Shown one piece after another: positions 11,421 through 22,733 of a DNA stretch of 64,000 nucleotides (position 1 is the first letter of the stretch; each line of letters starts with the position of its first letter). The DNA comes from Filosporella fistucella (lineage: Eukaryota; Ascomycota; Leotiomycetes; Helotiales), in the NCBI GenBank assembly GCA_030077755.1, contig JAQJZZ010000001.1:1-64000 (forward strand), read 5' to 3'. The notes beneath the pieces were generated by a model, which saw nothing but the letters and a program-made list of their open reading frames with translations, made no database searches and was not told the DNA's origin. The position numbers were made by a program, and so were the translations under genes.

Positions 11421-13124
11421 TCATCGTTGCACCCCGAAATCTAGAACCACCGCCGTGGAATCCAAAACTTCGACAGTAATTTGTCCACCCTGAACGCTCA
11501 ACATCTCTCCTGTAGTGACGTTGTGGAGCCGAACAGGCTTCCCTTGGTTTAATTCCCAATTGTAACTCCAACCATCGAAAGTGATTCCGCTGATTGCATC
11601 ACTTCCATTTGCGTATAATCGCTGGACGTGGACCTTCTTTGAACAATAATCTGGAAGATTGAAAGTATAATTTTGTGTGGGTCGAGGAACTGGATTGAGT
11701 TCAGAGCTTGTCCCATTGATAGTATAGTTGTACTGCCTCATATTGATGACTGTGACCTTGGACAATTTTCCATTTGAATACGTGGCATATGCCGCCTCTC
11801 TGACATCTGGCAGCGGGATGTTGGCCACTTGGACGTCGCTTTTGGTCAAGTCTCCCAGAGTCGAAGCGACTACGATATTGCCGTAGTAAGGTGCTTTCGT
11901 ACCGATCTGAGTAATGTTTGTTTCAATTGGCTGCCAGCTCTGATACCGGTAATTGGTTCCCATGTGCATATGTACGCGGCGAATCCCAACAGAAGCGCAC
12001 CAAAGGTTGAAATCAATGCCCCAAAGGGCAGCGCCAAATGAATTTGATAAGCCGGGTTTCCCTTGGTTGTAAAGCGAATTTGTTTCACCAAGTATAAACG
12101 GGATGCCTGTATAAGCTAAGTGGTTTGATACGTTGACCTGAGAGCTGATGGAGCGAACAGTATTGGTATGGTTCATAAGCGTGCCTTGAAGTGTGACACC
12201 GGGCTGAGTGGCGCCACCGATATAACTGACGCTATTAGAGGAGTTGTATAGCCAACCAGAAGACATACTTGTGTGATGATATGAGTTTAATGTTCTTGTC
12301 CACATCCAGACCAGACTGGAAGGTGAGTAATGGTTTGAGATGGTTATTTGTTCCAGCAAAAGAAGGAGCAAGATACCCATATGTGTCGTTTCCTAGGAGT
12401 TCAGGGCACGATTCAGCAAGCTTCGATTTGATGGCACGGGTCCCATTTAGCCATTGGGCGACATATTGAGATTCATTCCATCCAGGCGGACGAACTGGAC
12501 CCTGGGATGAGGTCGAGAAAAGATCTGGCTCATTTCCATATTCCCACCAAAGAAGCTTTTCTCTCCCAAGCGCCTTGCAAGCCAAAGGCACAGTTTCGAG
12601 AAGAGCCTCCCAACCTGCAGAGTTGTTCCCTCCAAGCCCCAGATTGAACCCGTGCACGAATTTGGTGTTTGGCCATGTGCTGTAAGACTCAAAATATGAT
12701 GGTCCGATGAAGATGGTGGTAGGGTAATCTGGTGACCTGGTTGGGTTCACGGTTCCGTTGAGTGCATATTTCAGACTGGAATTGTAGAGTGCGTAATCCT
12801 GAGTGTTACCTCCAACTCGAATATACGGTTTGGTACCAATGAGGTGTCCAAGATTATTCAACAAGTTATTGGAGTAAGTGTTGGGCGAGGATTTATTTCC
12901 TTGTCCTATCAGCCTTCAACTTTTTGTTCCTGTGACCATGCCAACAAACCTGCAAAATCTGGAAAAGATGAGAACTCGATCGAATAGCTGACAAATGACT
13001 CTGGAATTGGAGCACTTGCACCCTCCGGGCTGCCGCTGATTGAAAGACTATGAGTATGGCCATGGGAAGAGCCCGAAATACTCACGAGAACGGCGAATGC
13101 CAGGTAATTGTAGAATTTCGTCAT
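11421..13124 (-). CDS. secreted GH79 beta-glucuronidase-like enzyme
   Basis: Three exons (13124-12950, 12905-12269, 12225-11421) give 538 aa with an N-terminal signal peptide. IRVGGNTQDYALY is the GH79 hallmark near the N-terminus. The acid/base is Glu184 in WWEYGNEPDLF and the nucleophile Glu318 in FILGETNSLYNQG. The last junction is set by HNYIGGATQPGVTLQG, which fits the family better than an acceptor five bases upstream. The final ~200 residues form the usual C-terminal beta-sandwich. Fungal members remove glucuronic or 4-O-methylglucuronic acid from glycans such as arabinogalactan proteins. Length is normal and both catalytic acids are present. A TATA-like element lies about 50 bp upstream. 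Confidence 0.94.
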
Positions 13125-14469
13125 GATCTCAAACTTTTTTACAGAGGCGCAATTGAAACCATGGGATCACGAATATATAAGAGATAGTCCATATGCCTTG
13201 TAGATCATATTCAATGGGACTGACATAAGCTTCCGATTCAGCTGATAGGATGAGGATTCTCGTACAGTGTTAAACCGAACGGATAAACTCAGTGTAACCT
13301 GCCATCTCACCTACGACATGAACATTGGCGGGTTTGTGCGGGGTGCAGATCATCTCCCGTGCCTGGCATAGGACAAAATTCCATTTTGAATGCAAGCCAG
13401 CTAAATCATGTGATGAAGAATATATGTGGAACACCTGCATGATGTGCTCAAAGAAGCACGTGTACAAGAAATTGAGATCATGAAAAGAATAGCTATCAAA
13501 CGACGAGTGAACAAAGCTGTGCACGATCCATCTCCTGGTGGAGTTTTAATGATCAACGCCGCTGCCGAGATGTCGCGACATGGGAGGAGACTGCAGCGAT
13601 GATACTCTTGCAGCCAGAACTCGTCGGATTGTTCTCATCGAGAAAATGAGGTCAAGTACCAGTAGCGCGGAGAAGAGTTGCGTATTTCTCGCCGCAGATG
13701 GATGCACCAGGCAATGGCTTAATAGCAAAAGCCCATGGAAACACGGCATCAGACATGTTGTAAGACTTGGTGCCACAGTAAAGCTGTTTGTGTTCCCAGG
13801 GGAGCAATGCCAAATAAGAGAGTGCCGAAAAGATGGTAAGGACGAAGTAGGACCAAATAAACTATACGGTGTTGATGATATATTTGGGCGAAGCACAAGG
13901 GATTAATCCCATTATTGCGAACCGACAATTATCGCAGCAGCTTCCTGTGAAACTCCTGAACGAGGCAACCCAGGACGACGGTTCGAAGCTATTCGATGTA
14001 CGGCACTCAACTCCGTGTCAATGCCGAAACACCGTTACCGCGCTGATAGGTCGGACTTCACAGCAATCATTGATGCTGCATCAAACTCTGCTTCCTGGTT
14101 CCGATTAAGTGGAATTACCTGGATACACATTCCCTTTCTGTTTGTATCTCCAGAAGAATAAGAAAATGCGAAAATAACTTCTCCTGAAAATGCTTCACTT
14201 TTCTCTTTCCAGCTAGCTTCCTGGAGCTCTTGATGCCTTGAAATCCAGACCCCCGTCAATGACGTTTGCATGTAAACACCCCGCTCCCACCCTTTTCATT
14301 GCTTCTACAAATTCCAAATTTGAACCGTACTACTCGAGCTACTCTATCCAATTCCCGTGGGATCCCATTCCCGAACCAATTTCACTACCACTTTCGATGT
14401 TATTCCCGCGGTGACGAATTACAAATCTCAAGGCGAGTTCAGCCGCGGTCTGAACATAGTCTGATTATC
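13125..14469. other. intergenic region without recognised gene
   Basis: About 1.3 kb between the divergent GH79 and aldehyde dehydrogenase genes. Between roughly 13550 and 13900 the minus strand has a hydrophobic stretch readable in shifting frames, which might be the remains of a membrane protein, but no family motif can be named. Confidence 0.4.
13171..13180 (-). promoter_or_regulatory. TATA-like element of the GH79 gene
   Basis: TTATATATTC on the minus strand about 50 bp before the GH79 start codon. Confidence 0.4.
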
Positions 14470-16213
14470 ATGACCACCATGTTCAGAACAACAGCTTCTG
14501 CCTCACGCAAAGTTTACATCTCACGATTTCAATATTTCAATTTGCCTTCAATATATACTCGGTCAGCTTCTACAATGGCGCACAATGTCCCAAAGCTCAA
14601 TGATCCATCTTTGTTGAAGACAAACGTTGCCTATGTGAATGGAGAATGGGTGCAGGCGAAGTCTGGGAAGACATTTGAAGTTCATGGTATTAGGTCTATC
14701 AACTTTGCAGACATGGGATTTTAACACCTGCGTAGACCCCTCCTCTGGCAAGTTAGTTGGGACAGCCCCCGAATTCGACGCTGCGGATACTAAAGCTGCA
14801 ATCGACGCTGCTGCAGCAGCTTTCCCCTCCTTCAAGTCGAAAACTGGCAGAGAACGGTCTAAACTTCTGCGGAAGTGGTACGATTTGATGGTACGGAGCA
14901 TGTGAGAAATATTATGGGAGATGTATTGACAACCTACAGGTCGAGAACTCGGAAGATATTGCCAGACTGATTACCTGGGAGAACGGAAAGCCGCTGGCAG
15001 ATGCAAAGGGCGAGGCAGCATACGCTGCAAGTTTCTTTGAATGGTTCAGCGAAGAGGCACCAAGGGTGTATGGCGATACAATACCAGCATCCGTGGCAGG
15101 AAATAGAGTTGTCACAATTAAGGAACCTGTAGGAGTCTGCGGATTGATCACACCGTAAGTGGATTCAATTGATATTCTGCATTGTCTAATACTCGCAGAT
15201 GGAATTTTCCCGCAGCTATGATCACACGAAAGATTGGCCCAGCGCTAGCGGCAGGTTGCACCGTGGTCGCAAAGTCGCCAGGAGAAACACCCTTTACAGC
15301 TCTGGCACTCGCAGAACTTGCACACCGAGCTGGGATCCCCAAAGGTGTCGTCAATATCGTCAGCGCCTTGAAGAATACGGCAGAAGTTGGCGAAGTCTTG
15401 ACAACCTCTCCTATTGTAAAGAAGGTGTCGTTCACAGGATCGACTGGTGTGGGGAAACTGTTGATGAAACAATCTTCCTCCACTCTCAAGAAGCTATCTT
15501 TCGAACTTGGCGGTAACGCTCCATTCATTGTTTTTGACGATGCAGATATCGATGTAGCAGTTGCTGGAGCAATTGCAAGCAAATTCCGATCGTCGGGACA
15601 AACTTGCGTCTGCGCAAACCGATTATTCGTTCAGTCCAAGATATACGATCAATTTGCTCAAGCATTTGCAGCCAAGGTCAATGAATTCAAGGTCGGAGGT
15701 GGATACACTGAAGGCGTCACGCATGGCCCATTAATTCACGAGAGAGCGATCAGCAAAGTTGAGGCTCATGTCAGGGATGCCGAGAAGAAGGGTGGAAAGG
15801 TCATTCAAGGCGGGCAAAAGATGCCAGAGCTGGGATCAAACTTTTTCCAACCCACTGTTATCACCGGGATGACTACCGATATGGCTTTGGCTACCGAGGA
15901 GACTTTCGGGCCAGTGGCTGGATTATTCAAGTTCGAGACTGAAGAAGAGGTCGTGAAAATTGCCAACTCAGCGGAAGTCGGCTTGGCAGGATATTTCTTT
16001 TCCAAAGACATCCACCGAGTGGCGAGAATTGCTGAAGCCCTTGAAGTTGGAATGGTCGGAGTCAATACAGGTCTAATTAGCGACCCTGCTGCGCCTTTTG
16101 GAGGAGTGAAAGAATCCGGATTTGGACGTGAGGGTAGCAAATATGGTATCTCCGAGTACCAAGTCACCAAGATGATTACTTATGGTGGGATGGGTCAGCC
16201 ACTTCAAAATTAG
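14470..16213 (+). CDS. mitochondrial succinate-semialdehyde dehydrogenase
   Basis: Four exons (14470-14686, 14736-14890, 14940-15154, 15199-16213) give 533 aa; an alternative ATG lies 9 bp downstream and another at 14575 would remove the presequence. The first ~35 residues are rich in Arg, Ser and Thr with no acids, as in a mitochondrial targeting peptide. The ALDH core is complete: [21 protein letters not shown], catalytic Glu298 in [16 protein letters not shown] and nucleophile Cys332 in [11 protein letters not shown], followed by EETFGPVAG. The CVCANR context is characteristic of SSADH in the GABA shunt, which oxidises succinate semialdehyde to succinate with NAD(P). Start choice is the main uncertainty. 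Confidence 0.94.
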
Positions 16214-16438
16214 GCAATGAAAATAATCAAGGATATGTGAATCCGCTCGTTGACCACGAGTGTAGTGACGTGCGTGTGATGTCCTGAGGCTCTGTATCTC
16301 CACACGGACACTCAAACTCGCTTTTGTTTCAGGGGCATCAATTCCATACCCCGCGTCAAGATCTCAAGTGAGGCACGGTCCTGGTAGGTTGCGAGCAGAG
16401 TTACCCACACGACATCTCCTAGCCAACTTTGACCAAGT

Positions 16439-17767
16439 TCACGGCTCGTCACCGTAGACTTCAATGCTTGTCATAGGCTCTAGGCGGTGTGGTCCTGGCT
16501 CTGCCTGGGTCCTACGTTGGATTTCCTCATCCATACCCTTTACAATGTTCCGATATCGATGTGCTAGTGCAGGGCCGAATTCGACGAGGTCGGGAATGGT
16601 CCATTGATCATAAAGCCGTCCGTGAGTCTTGGATGGGAAGAAATGCTGATGAAAAACGAGAAAACGGTAGCAAAGGAAGCACAGCCATTTGGATATGCCG
16701 ATACATCGAGGAGGGAGGAATTTTTGAGGTGATTGACTGAAGAGCAGGTCGTAATACACCGCTAGCTGGACTTCACCATGAACATGACAAGTCTTGGCCC
16801 ATTCTTCGTATCCAATTGATGTTGGAAAGCCTGTGTAGGGCGTAAGGAATTCCAGTTTGGGCGGTGTTCGAAATAGCATTGGATAATCTCGAGCTGTCCG
16901 AAGCATCGAGCTACAAATGCGATAATAAGCTGCTACTTTTTGTGTTTGGCGTATGCATTTGATAGCTGACGCAACTTGGGGGGTAGGTTTTAAATTGACA
17001 CTTTTTTCTAGCCTCCAAAGAAAGTTTTTAATCTCCTCTTTCGAACAGAATTCGTAGGTTGCTTTGACGAGATTTATCAGATGAAGATGTTCATCTTCCG
17101 TGATGGCCTCGAAGGCTGAGTATCTTGACCTTAGACCGTCCAATAAACCTTCCACACATAATCTCAACGCTTTCTCCTTCTTGGTATACATGAACTGCGC
17201 ACGGTGCATTGTATTGGAAAAGTCTTGCCATAGAGGTTTTTTGTGACTTTTGGATAAGTATTTTGGTTTGGCCCATTTTGAGGAGCGAAGCCGAGCGATA
17301 ATCCGAGAGGCATGGAGTTGAATCACCTGGTGGAAGAATGTTTCGTGGACGGAAACATCTCCTGAATGAGTTAAAGCGACCGGCAGTAGCGCGATCAACG
17401 TCCTCAGCGAAGCTTTGACTCCATCGTGGAGGCTGATGTCACATCCTGCGATTTGTAGTGTGATTCTCGGCGGTTCAACGTTCTCCTCGATGCAAACGGC
17501 TGAAACAGTATGGGCACCTTGTTCAATTGTAGCTAAATAAGCAAAGTCATCTGCAAACTTCTGCTCCACCTCAAGTGGTAAAATATGAGTGGCGTTCGAG
17601 TTCCCTGCAGCTCCGGACCAATCTTTGATGTTAAAAATTTCTGGATCTATGGGAATTGCGTTGGTCATTTCTTCCAGGGCAACCAAATGTGACCTAAATG
17701 TTTCTTCCGGGATCTCTCGCCAGATGGAATCTTCTGGTGTCGCGGTCTTCCCATCTGTTCGATTCAT
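16439..17767 (-). CDS. OTT_1508-like deaminase-domain protein
   Basis: A single-exon gene of 442 aa starting at an ATG. The C-terminal part carries a zinc-deaminase signature: TCHVHGEVQLAVYYD (His330, Glu332), then CIGISKWLCFLC with Cys363 and Cys366. The spacing and the preceding SIGYEEWAKTCHVH segment match the fungal OTT_1508-like group of the cytidine-deaminase superfamily. The long N-terminal region (1-320) is helical-looking and has no motif I can name. No signal peptide is visible, so it is probably intracellular. Substrate is unknown for the group; RNA, DNA or free nucleotides are all possible. Lack of introns contrasts with most neighbours. Confidence 0.8.
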   Translation of the reverse strand: MNRTDGKTATPEDSIWREIPEETFRSHLVALEEMTNAIPIDPEIFNIKDWSGAAGNSNATHILPLEVEQKFADDFAYLATIEQGAHTVSAVCIEENVEPPRITLQIAGCDISLHDGVKASLRTLIALLPVALTHSGDVSVHETFFHQVIQLHASRIIARLRSSKWAKPKYLSKSHKKPLWQDFSNTMHRAQFMYTKKEKALRLCVEGLLDGLRSRYSAFEAITEDEHLHLINLVKATYEFCSKEEIKNFLWRLEKSVNLKPTPQVASAIKCIRQTQKVAAYYRICSSMLRTARDYPMLFRTPPKLEFLTPYTGFPTSIGYEEWAKTCHVHGEVQLAVYYDLLFSQSPQKFLPPRCIGISKWLCFLCYRFLVFHQHFFPSKTHGRLYDQWTIPDLVEFGPALAHRYRNIVKGMDEEIQRRTQAEPGPHRLEPMTSIEVYGDEP

Positions 17768-18897
17768 GATTTCGAGTTCAGGTGTCGAATGGGAATGTCA
17801 GAGAAGCTTCATGAACCTTGTGCCGCCGCGATGTTGTGGCAGAGAATACGGGACGTATTTTTGATGAGCAGAAAACGGATGAAATTCAACCCGAATTCGG
17901 CCTAGTCTCGACTGACGTCAAAAATTTCAACACCCATGGGATTTCAACTAGGTACTGCATTTCTTCTATCTCCTGCATCTACAATAGGGTCTACACAAAA
18001 CAATATTTGACTCGAGGTCAACAAGGAAACCCGGGTCGCCCAGAATTATAAATCACCACGAGACACATTGGCATCTCGGAACCTCAGGCGAACACATTAT
18101 CATGCACGACGCGTATTCAGGTTGCGAGTGCGCTGTCTACTACCTCAGCTGTCTGCAGTTCATCTTATTTCCCCAATTACATACTTTTTGATGTTGTGTG
18201 ACTGTTTATATTCTTTGCGAGTGTGTTTGTCCGAATCTGTTCACGCACCTTCAAACTCATATGAAACATGAAGCTTATCCGAACTCGGAGATGCCTCCGC
18301 GGATCAGTGCGAGTCACTCTTTTCAACCTGCTGCTGAATTAATCCGTCCGATGTATGTATTTCAATAGCAAAACAAGGGACTGTTTCTGTTTTCTGCCGG
18401 CTGGATGCCCATTCTCGGCATCCTGCTTCATTCGGTGATAGTGACTCGGCACATCCCGACAAGAAAGCCGGATGTTTCAAACCTCAATTAAAGTTCAACA
18501 AAAGCTTAAATACTGTCCAGAAAGGAAGGACACATTCGACCTCCGCCATCCAACGTAGTCAAAGTGCTCGAATCTGGGGATGTGCGCTTTGTGCCTCTAG
18601 GATGAACCCCAGAACATCCGAGCGAAACTCTCTGCTCCCGTTACCCAATACCTTAACTGTTCCTGGCTGAAAGTTAAATCGACGTCAGATCGTATGCACT
18701 ATAAGCTGACTTTCGCTATCATAGCGAGGATTCGATATGTGCCCCCGGTCTTCAACGTTTATATTTGAAAGATTCTCGCAAATTTGTTGTTTGCAGCGGA
18801 CCTCATTTACATATCTTCTTCTCTCTAGTCATCAAGGTTGAGTAGCTGGACTACTTTTTTTCAATCTTTAATCTCTCCCCTCGAGGTTCTGTTCAGT
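17768..18897. other. intergenic region without recognised gene
   Basis: About 1.1 kb between the divergent deaminase-like and MFS genes. A TTTATATTTG stretch near 18757 might be part of the MFS promoter. No other gene or repeat recognised. Confidence 0.45.
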
Positions 18898-20569
18898 ATG
18901 GCAGGCGATAAAGTAAGCCATGATTACAGCCATGCGACACAAGGCAGCGTCTTCTTAATCACCTCCGATGGACGCACCTTGCAACTACCTATCCCATCAC
19001 GCTCCCCAAAGGATCCATTAACTTGGAGCACTTGGAGACGGGGCTGTGCTCTTTTTGCTCTGTCTGCTTTTACCGTTGTTGGATTGGTTCAGGTCCAGGG
19101 CACAAGTATGTTGCTGAACGCTTTGGAGCACGAATATGATGCAGCAGTATGCTCCCCAGCCCCCATTAAGGAGTTTGCTTACAAGTTTGAGGCCATCGCC
19201 CCACTCAGAATCGATCTCCTCTCCTCTATCCCTTGTATATTCTGGGGTGTTGGCGCTTTCACATGGGTACCAATTTCCCTAGTCATTGGGCGCAGGCCGG
19301 TTTTCTTGATATGTTCGATACTCCTCACGCTATCAACATTCATCGCAGCGGTATCAAAATCATTCTACATTCACCTCTTAGCACGATGTCTACAAGGAAC
19401 AGCTGGTGCCATTTCTCCCAGCACAGTGAGTAGGACATGGCAACTTATTGCTTAGCTAACAAGTGCAGATGATTCTTACAGTCATCGAAATGAATTTCAT
19501 TCACCAACGCCCTCGATACATTGCTTTTTTCTGGTGCATTTCCACAGTGTTCTCAAACGCTGGACTTGCTTTGACACCCTATGTTATCTCTGCCGGGGGC
19601 TCTTGGAGATGGTTCTATTGGGCTTGGCTGGGCCCATGTGCATCGACAATTTTCCTCGCCTTGTTTTGGTCACCAGAAACATACTTTGAGCGCCCTGTCA
19701 TGGCTTTTGATGGCCATATTTTATCTCAGGCTGAAAATGGAAGGGTGAAAGTGTACAACAAGTGGGAGGAAGTTCCTGGTGGCAAGCCAATCCCTGACGC
19801 CCCGGAGGATAATTCCACTACATCGTTGATGAAGAATATCATTTTCTGGAATCGCACCAAAATGGCAGGCTGGCCAGCAATGAAAGCATTTCCTCGCCAA
19901 TTGGCAATATGTTTACTCAACCCACTCATCTTTTGGGTTCTCATCCTCAACGCATTTGTCTTCGGTACCATGGTTGTCACCTGTGCTACGTCTGTGGAAG
20001 TGCTCATGGATCCACCATACAACTTTTCATTCAATGCTATTGGCCTTGCGAAATTTAGTCCAGCTCTTGGTGCTCTCGTTGCATATCCTGTCTCTGGGTA
20101 TATGACCTCCTGGACAGTCACGGTTCTGGCCAGACGCAATAATGGTGTGAGAGAGCCGGAACATTATCTCCCATCATTTATCATTCCAGTTCTCACCAGC
20201 TCGACCAGCCTCTGCATGTTTGGGACCGCACTCGAGCATCATTGGAGCTCGGGCTGGATACTTTTCCTCGTTGGGGTAAACTACTTTAGTGCAATCGCCA
20301 TCTTCACATCAAATACATTATGGGTGACTGAAGCATTTCCAAGATGGGCTGCACCTGCAATTGTTGTTGTTGGCGCTGGAGGTTATGCAGTTAGCTTTGG
20401 ATTGAGCACTGGAATATTTCCTTGGATACATTCTCAGGGGCTGGGAATTACTTACATCGAGTTAGGACTCGTCACATTAATTGTGGGTCTCATTGGTCTA
20501 CCAATCAATCTGTGGGGCAAACAGTGCAGGACTTATATATATAGGCGGTGGGGAGAAGAGAAGGTGTAA
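18898..20569 (+). CDS. major facilitator superfamily transporter
   Basis: Two exons (18898-19425 and 19469-20569) give 542 aa; the start is the first ATG of the open frame (MAGDKVSH). The N-terminal cytosolic part has the PKDPLTWSTWRR pattern that precedes helix 1 in many fungal drug:H+ antiporter-like MFS proteins. About 12 hydrophobic segments are visible, with VIGRRPVFLICS in the loop between helices 2 and 3 and a long hydrophilic central loop (about residues 250-310) containing NKWEEVPGGKPIPDAP. The transported compound cannot be inferred. No cluster partner is adjacent. Confidence 0.9.
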
Positions 20570-21402
20570 TTGTGTTATGAATACTAATGTAATTGTTGGA
20601 ATCATCGATTGGAGTTGATCATAAGTGACCAATTTTGGACTCACGTGGGAGAAAATTAGAGTAGGAATCAAAGACGCTGCACTGCCATTTCCTGACCTCC
20701 AACTTTTTCCATCCATCCTTGCTTCTGATGCCTGACAATATTGATTTGTATGCACCTCTGCTGAAAGTTCCTCTCTATCATACCTTTTGTGTCTCTCGTG
20801 TCAAAAAAGTTTTACTCTACAGATGACTTACATCAAGACTAGACGCAAGCTTTCCTGGTAAGTGCGAGGAGCGCGGTCTTCTCTTACACTGATCACATCA
20901 TCATATTCAATATGTGTTGTTGAATTATCTCGCACAATGGCGAATGTGATCTGAGCTGCATTGTGCAGTCATGTAGTGTAATTAGCAACTTGCCAGTATT
21001 AAAGCATCCTCAACTCACAACTCTCCTACCTGAGTATCAGTAGGTCGAAAATGGTAAGCTTGAAAGCTGAAGTGGGAACATAACGTTCGATTATCTTTGC
21101 AAATCAGGCATTCTTGCCTCGCTGACGTGTCATGGATTCAATGTAGAATGAAAGGAGGGGCACTAGCTGGTCTGGCCTACTAAAGGAAGTTGACAGAAAG
21201 TCTCGGCAGTATGATTCAACCACGACTGCTCCTTGTATGTTATCTATTGATTCTTGGACTTCAGACTTGTATAAATGAAACGCAATATCTCTGATAATTT
21301 CTTTCTCTCAAGCCTTTTGACATCCTCCCTCAACTATTTCTTTTGCCAAAACTTGCAACTTATCATTATTCAAATCTGTTAACATTATATCTCACTTCAC
21401 AT
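20570..21402. other. intergenic region without recognised gene
   Basis: About 0.8 kb. A TATAAA element at 21270-21275 probably belongs to the secreted-protein locus that follows. Confidence 0.4.
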
Positions 21403-22088
21403 ATGTTCAACAGCTCAACATTCCTGCCATCAAAATTGCCATTGTTCTGGCAACGGCCATTGCTCAAGCTGCCGCTGTGCCAATTGACTCCACGCTCTCC
21501 TGCTTCATTCATGACTGTTCCAGCTTACCTTCTTTGCCGGGTGGAAAGCCTCAAGTGGTTCCTGGCCCAGGAATGCCTTCCCTCGAGTCTGTAGGTCTCA
21601 CAAGCGAGGTGATATTTGACACCGACTTCCAAGCAAATTTCACTACTACAATGGATACAGCTTCCTTGAAAGAACGTTCCCTCATCGGCAAACGATGGAT
21701 AGATACTTGCACAGATAGGGATCATGGTAGTGATGGAGGTGTCATTGCCTGCGCAATCTTCTTGCAGAATCTGGGAGGAACTTCTTGTGGTGTTGACAGC
21801 TATGGGACAATCATGTGCCAAGCTCAGGTCAACGGAATCGTACGTCAAAATCTCCAATTCATAGTCCAAAGCTATTACTAATCGCGTGATAGTGGACTCA
21901 TATTGGTGGGCTTTGCCTTTGGAGCTAGCACCGCCGCAAGCTCCTGCATGGATGTTGCACTGGATGCTTGGTGGTCAAGAGACAACTGCAAGGGTGGCTG
22001 CAATGGCGACAACTGTGCTGTTGGGGCTTTTGCTGCTGCCAGAGGAAATGGCAACTTGATTGCCGATACTTTTGGCACCATTCTTTAG
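21403..22088 (+). pseudogene. small cysteine-containing secreted protein, frame broken or gene model unresolved
   Basis: A frame open from about 21412 to the GTACGT donor at 21840 reads as a hydrophobic signal-like stretch (IAIVLATAIAQAAAVPID) and then a polar region with cysteines (SCFIHDCSS, WIDTCTDRDHG, TSCGVDSYG). A second frame from 21893 to 22088 continues with SSCMDVALDAWW, DNCKGGCNGDNCAVG and ends IADTFGTIL. A convincing intron (GTACGT, CTAAT branch site, TAG at 21890-21892) joins them but the phases differ by one base. The only nearby ATG (21403) is also one base out of frame with the signal peptide. Two frame problems in 700 bp suggest a decayed gene for a secreted, effector-like protein; an unusual start exon plus an unusual splice could also explain it. 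No family recognised. Confidence 0.5.
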
Positions 22089-22195
22089 GTTTGACAGCTA
22101 TCTGGGTTGATTGGCATTTCATAGATGTCTCACTCAGGTGGGAATCTTAAAGTTCCCTTCGTAAGCTTTTTTGACATGATATTCTTCTCGGGGGG

Positions 22196-22733
22196 ATGTC
22201 GGAATTTCTGGTTACAGAAAAGTCCTATGCAGAAAATCATGATCGCGATGCGGTCAAGTTGCGAATGGCGGAGCATGTGGCGAATATAGACAAAGAATAC
22301 CCTGAAGCAGGAATTAAAGCCAAAGGAGATTGGTGGGCACCTTCTATTGTTTTTGGTTTCGATATCAAGGTAATTTGCTTTGTGACGAACTATCGATTGT
22401 TTTCAGCCAGTTGACATTTCATCTCCAAGGGCAAACTCCCCGATGGAGTTCAAGAGAAATTAAAATGGGGCACTACAGCGGATGGTCGACCAGAAATACA
22501 AACCAGAAGTGGTTGAAACATCTCTGGATGAGGCGAGAGGATATCTCGCGGGACACGAGGATTTGATAGAGCAGTTCGACAAGATTTTTGGAAATCGGGC
22601 AGTCTGGGATATTATGTATAAGAATGAACTTGAGAAGCAGAATAAACTGGAACGCGAGCAGGAAGAGGCGAAGTGGCCGGGCAATCGGGGCTGGAAAGCT
22701 GGTGGTGTCTATAATCCTGAGCCATATGAATAA
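22196..22733 (+). pseudogene. unrecognised small gene, probably frameshifted
   Basis: The first exon begins at ATG 22196 (MSEFLVTEKS) and ends at a GTAATT donor after codon 58; the acceptor at 22429 continues with GKLPDGVQEKLKWGTTADGR and meets a stop at 22516. A different frame then stays open to 22733, rich in Lys and Glu (DEARGYLAGHEDLIEQFDKI; ELEKQNKLEREQEEAKW) and ending YNPEPYE. The two frames overlap at 22482-22516 and would join with a single-base indel. Either this is one ~165 aa gene with a recent frameshift or two unrelated chance frames. No signal peptide, membrane segment or known domain is seen. Confidence 0.4.

Noticed and set aside
14266..14469. upstream extension of the aldehyde dehydrogenase frame
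   Set aside because: The extra N-terminal sequence has no targeting character, while the ATG at 14470 gives a normal mitochondrial presequence.
18838..18897. upstream extension of the MFS frame
   Set aside because: It begins with TTG, not ATG; the first ATG at 18898 gives a normal N-terminus.
2323..20569. a complete secondary-metabolite cluster (membrane cyclase-like protein, tyrosinase, oxidoreductases, MFS)
   Set aside because: No PKS, NRPS, terpene synthase or prenyltransferase backbone gene is present, and the genes are interspersed with degradative and primary-metabolism enzymes.
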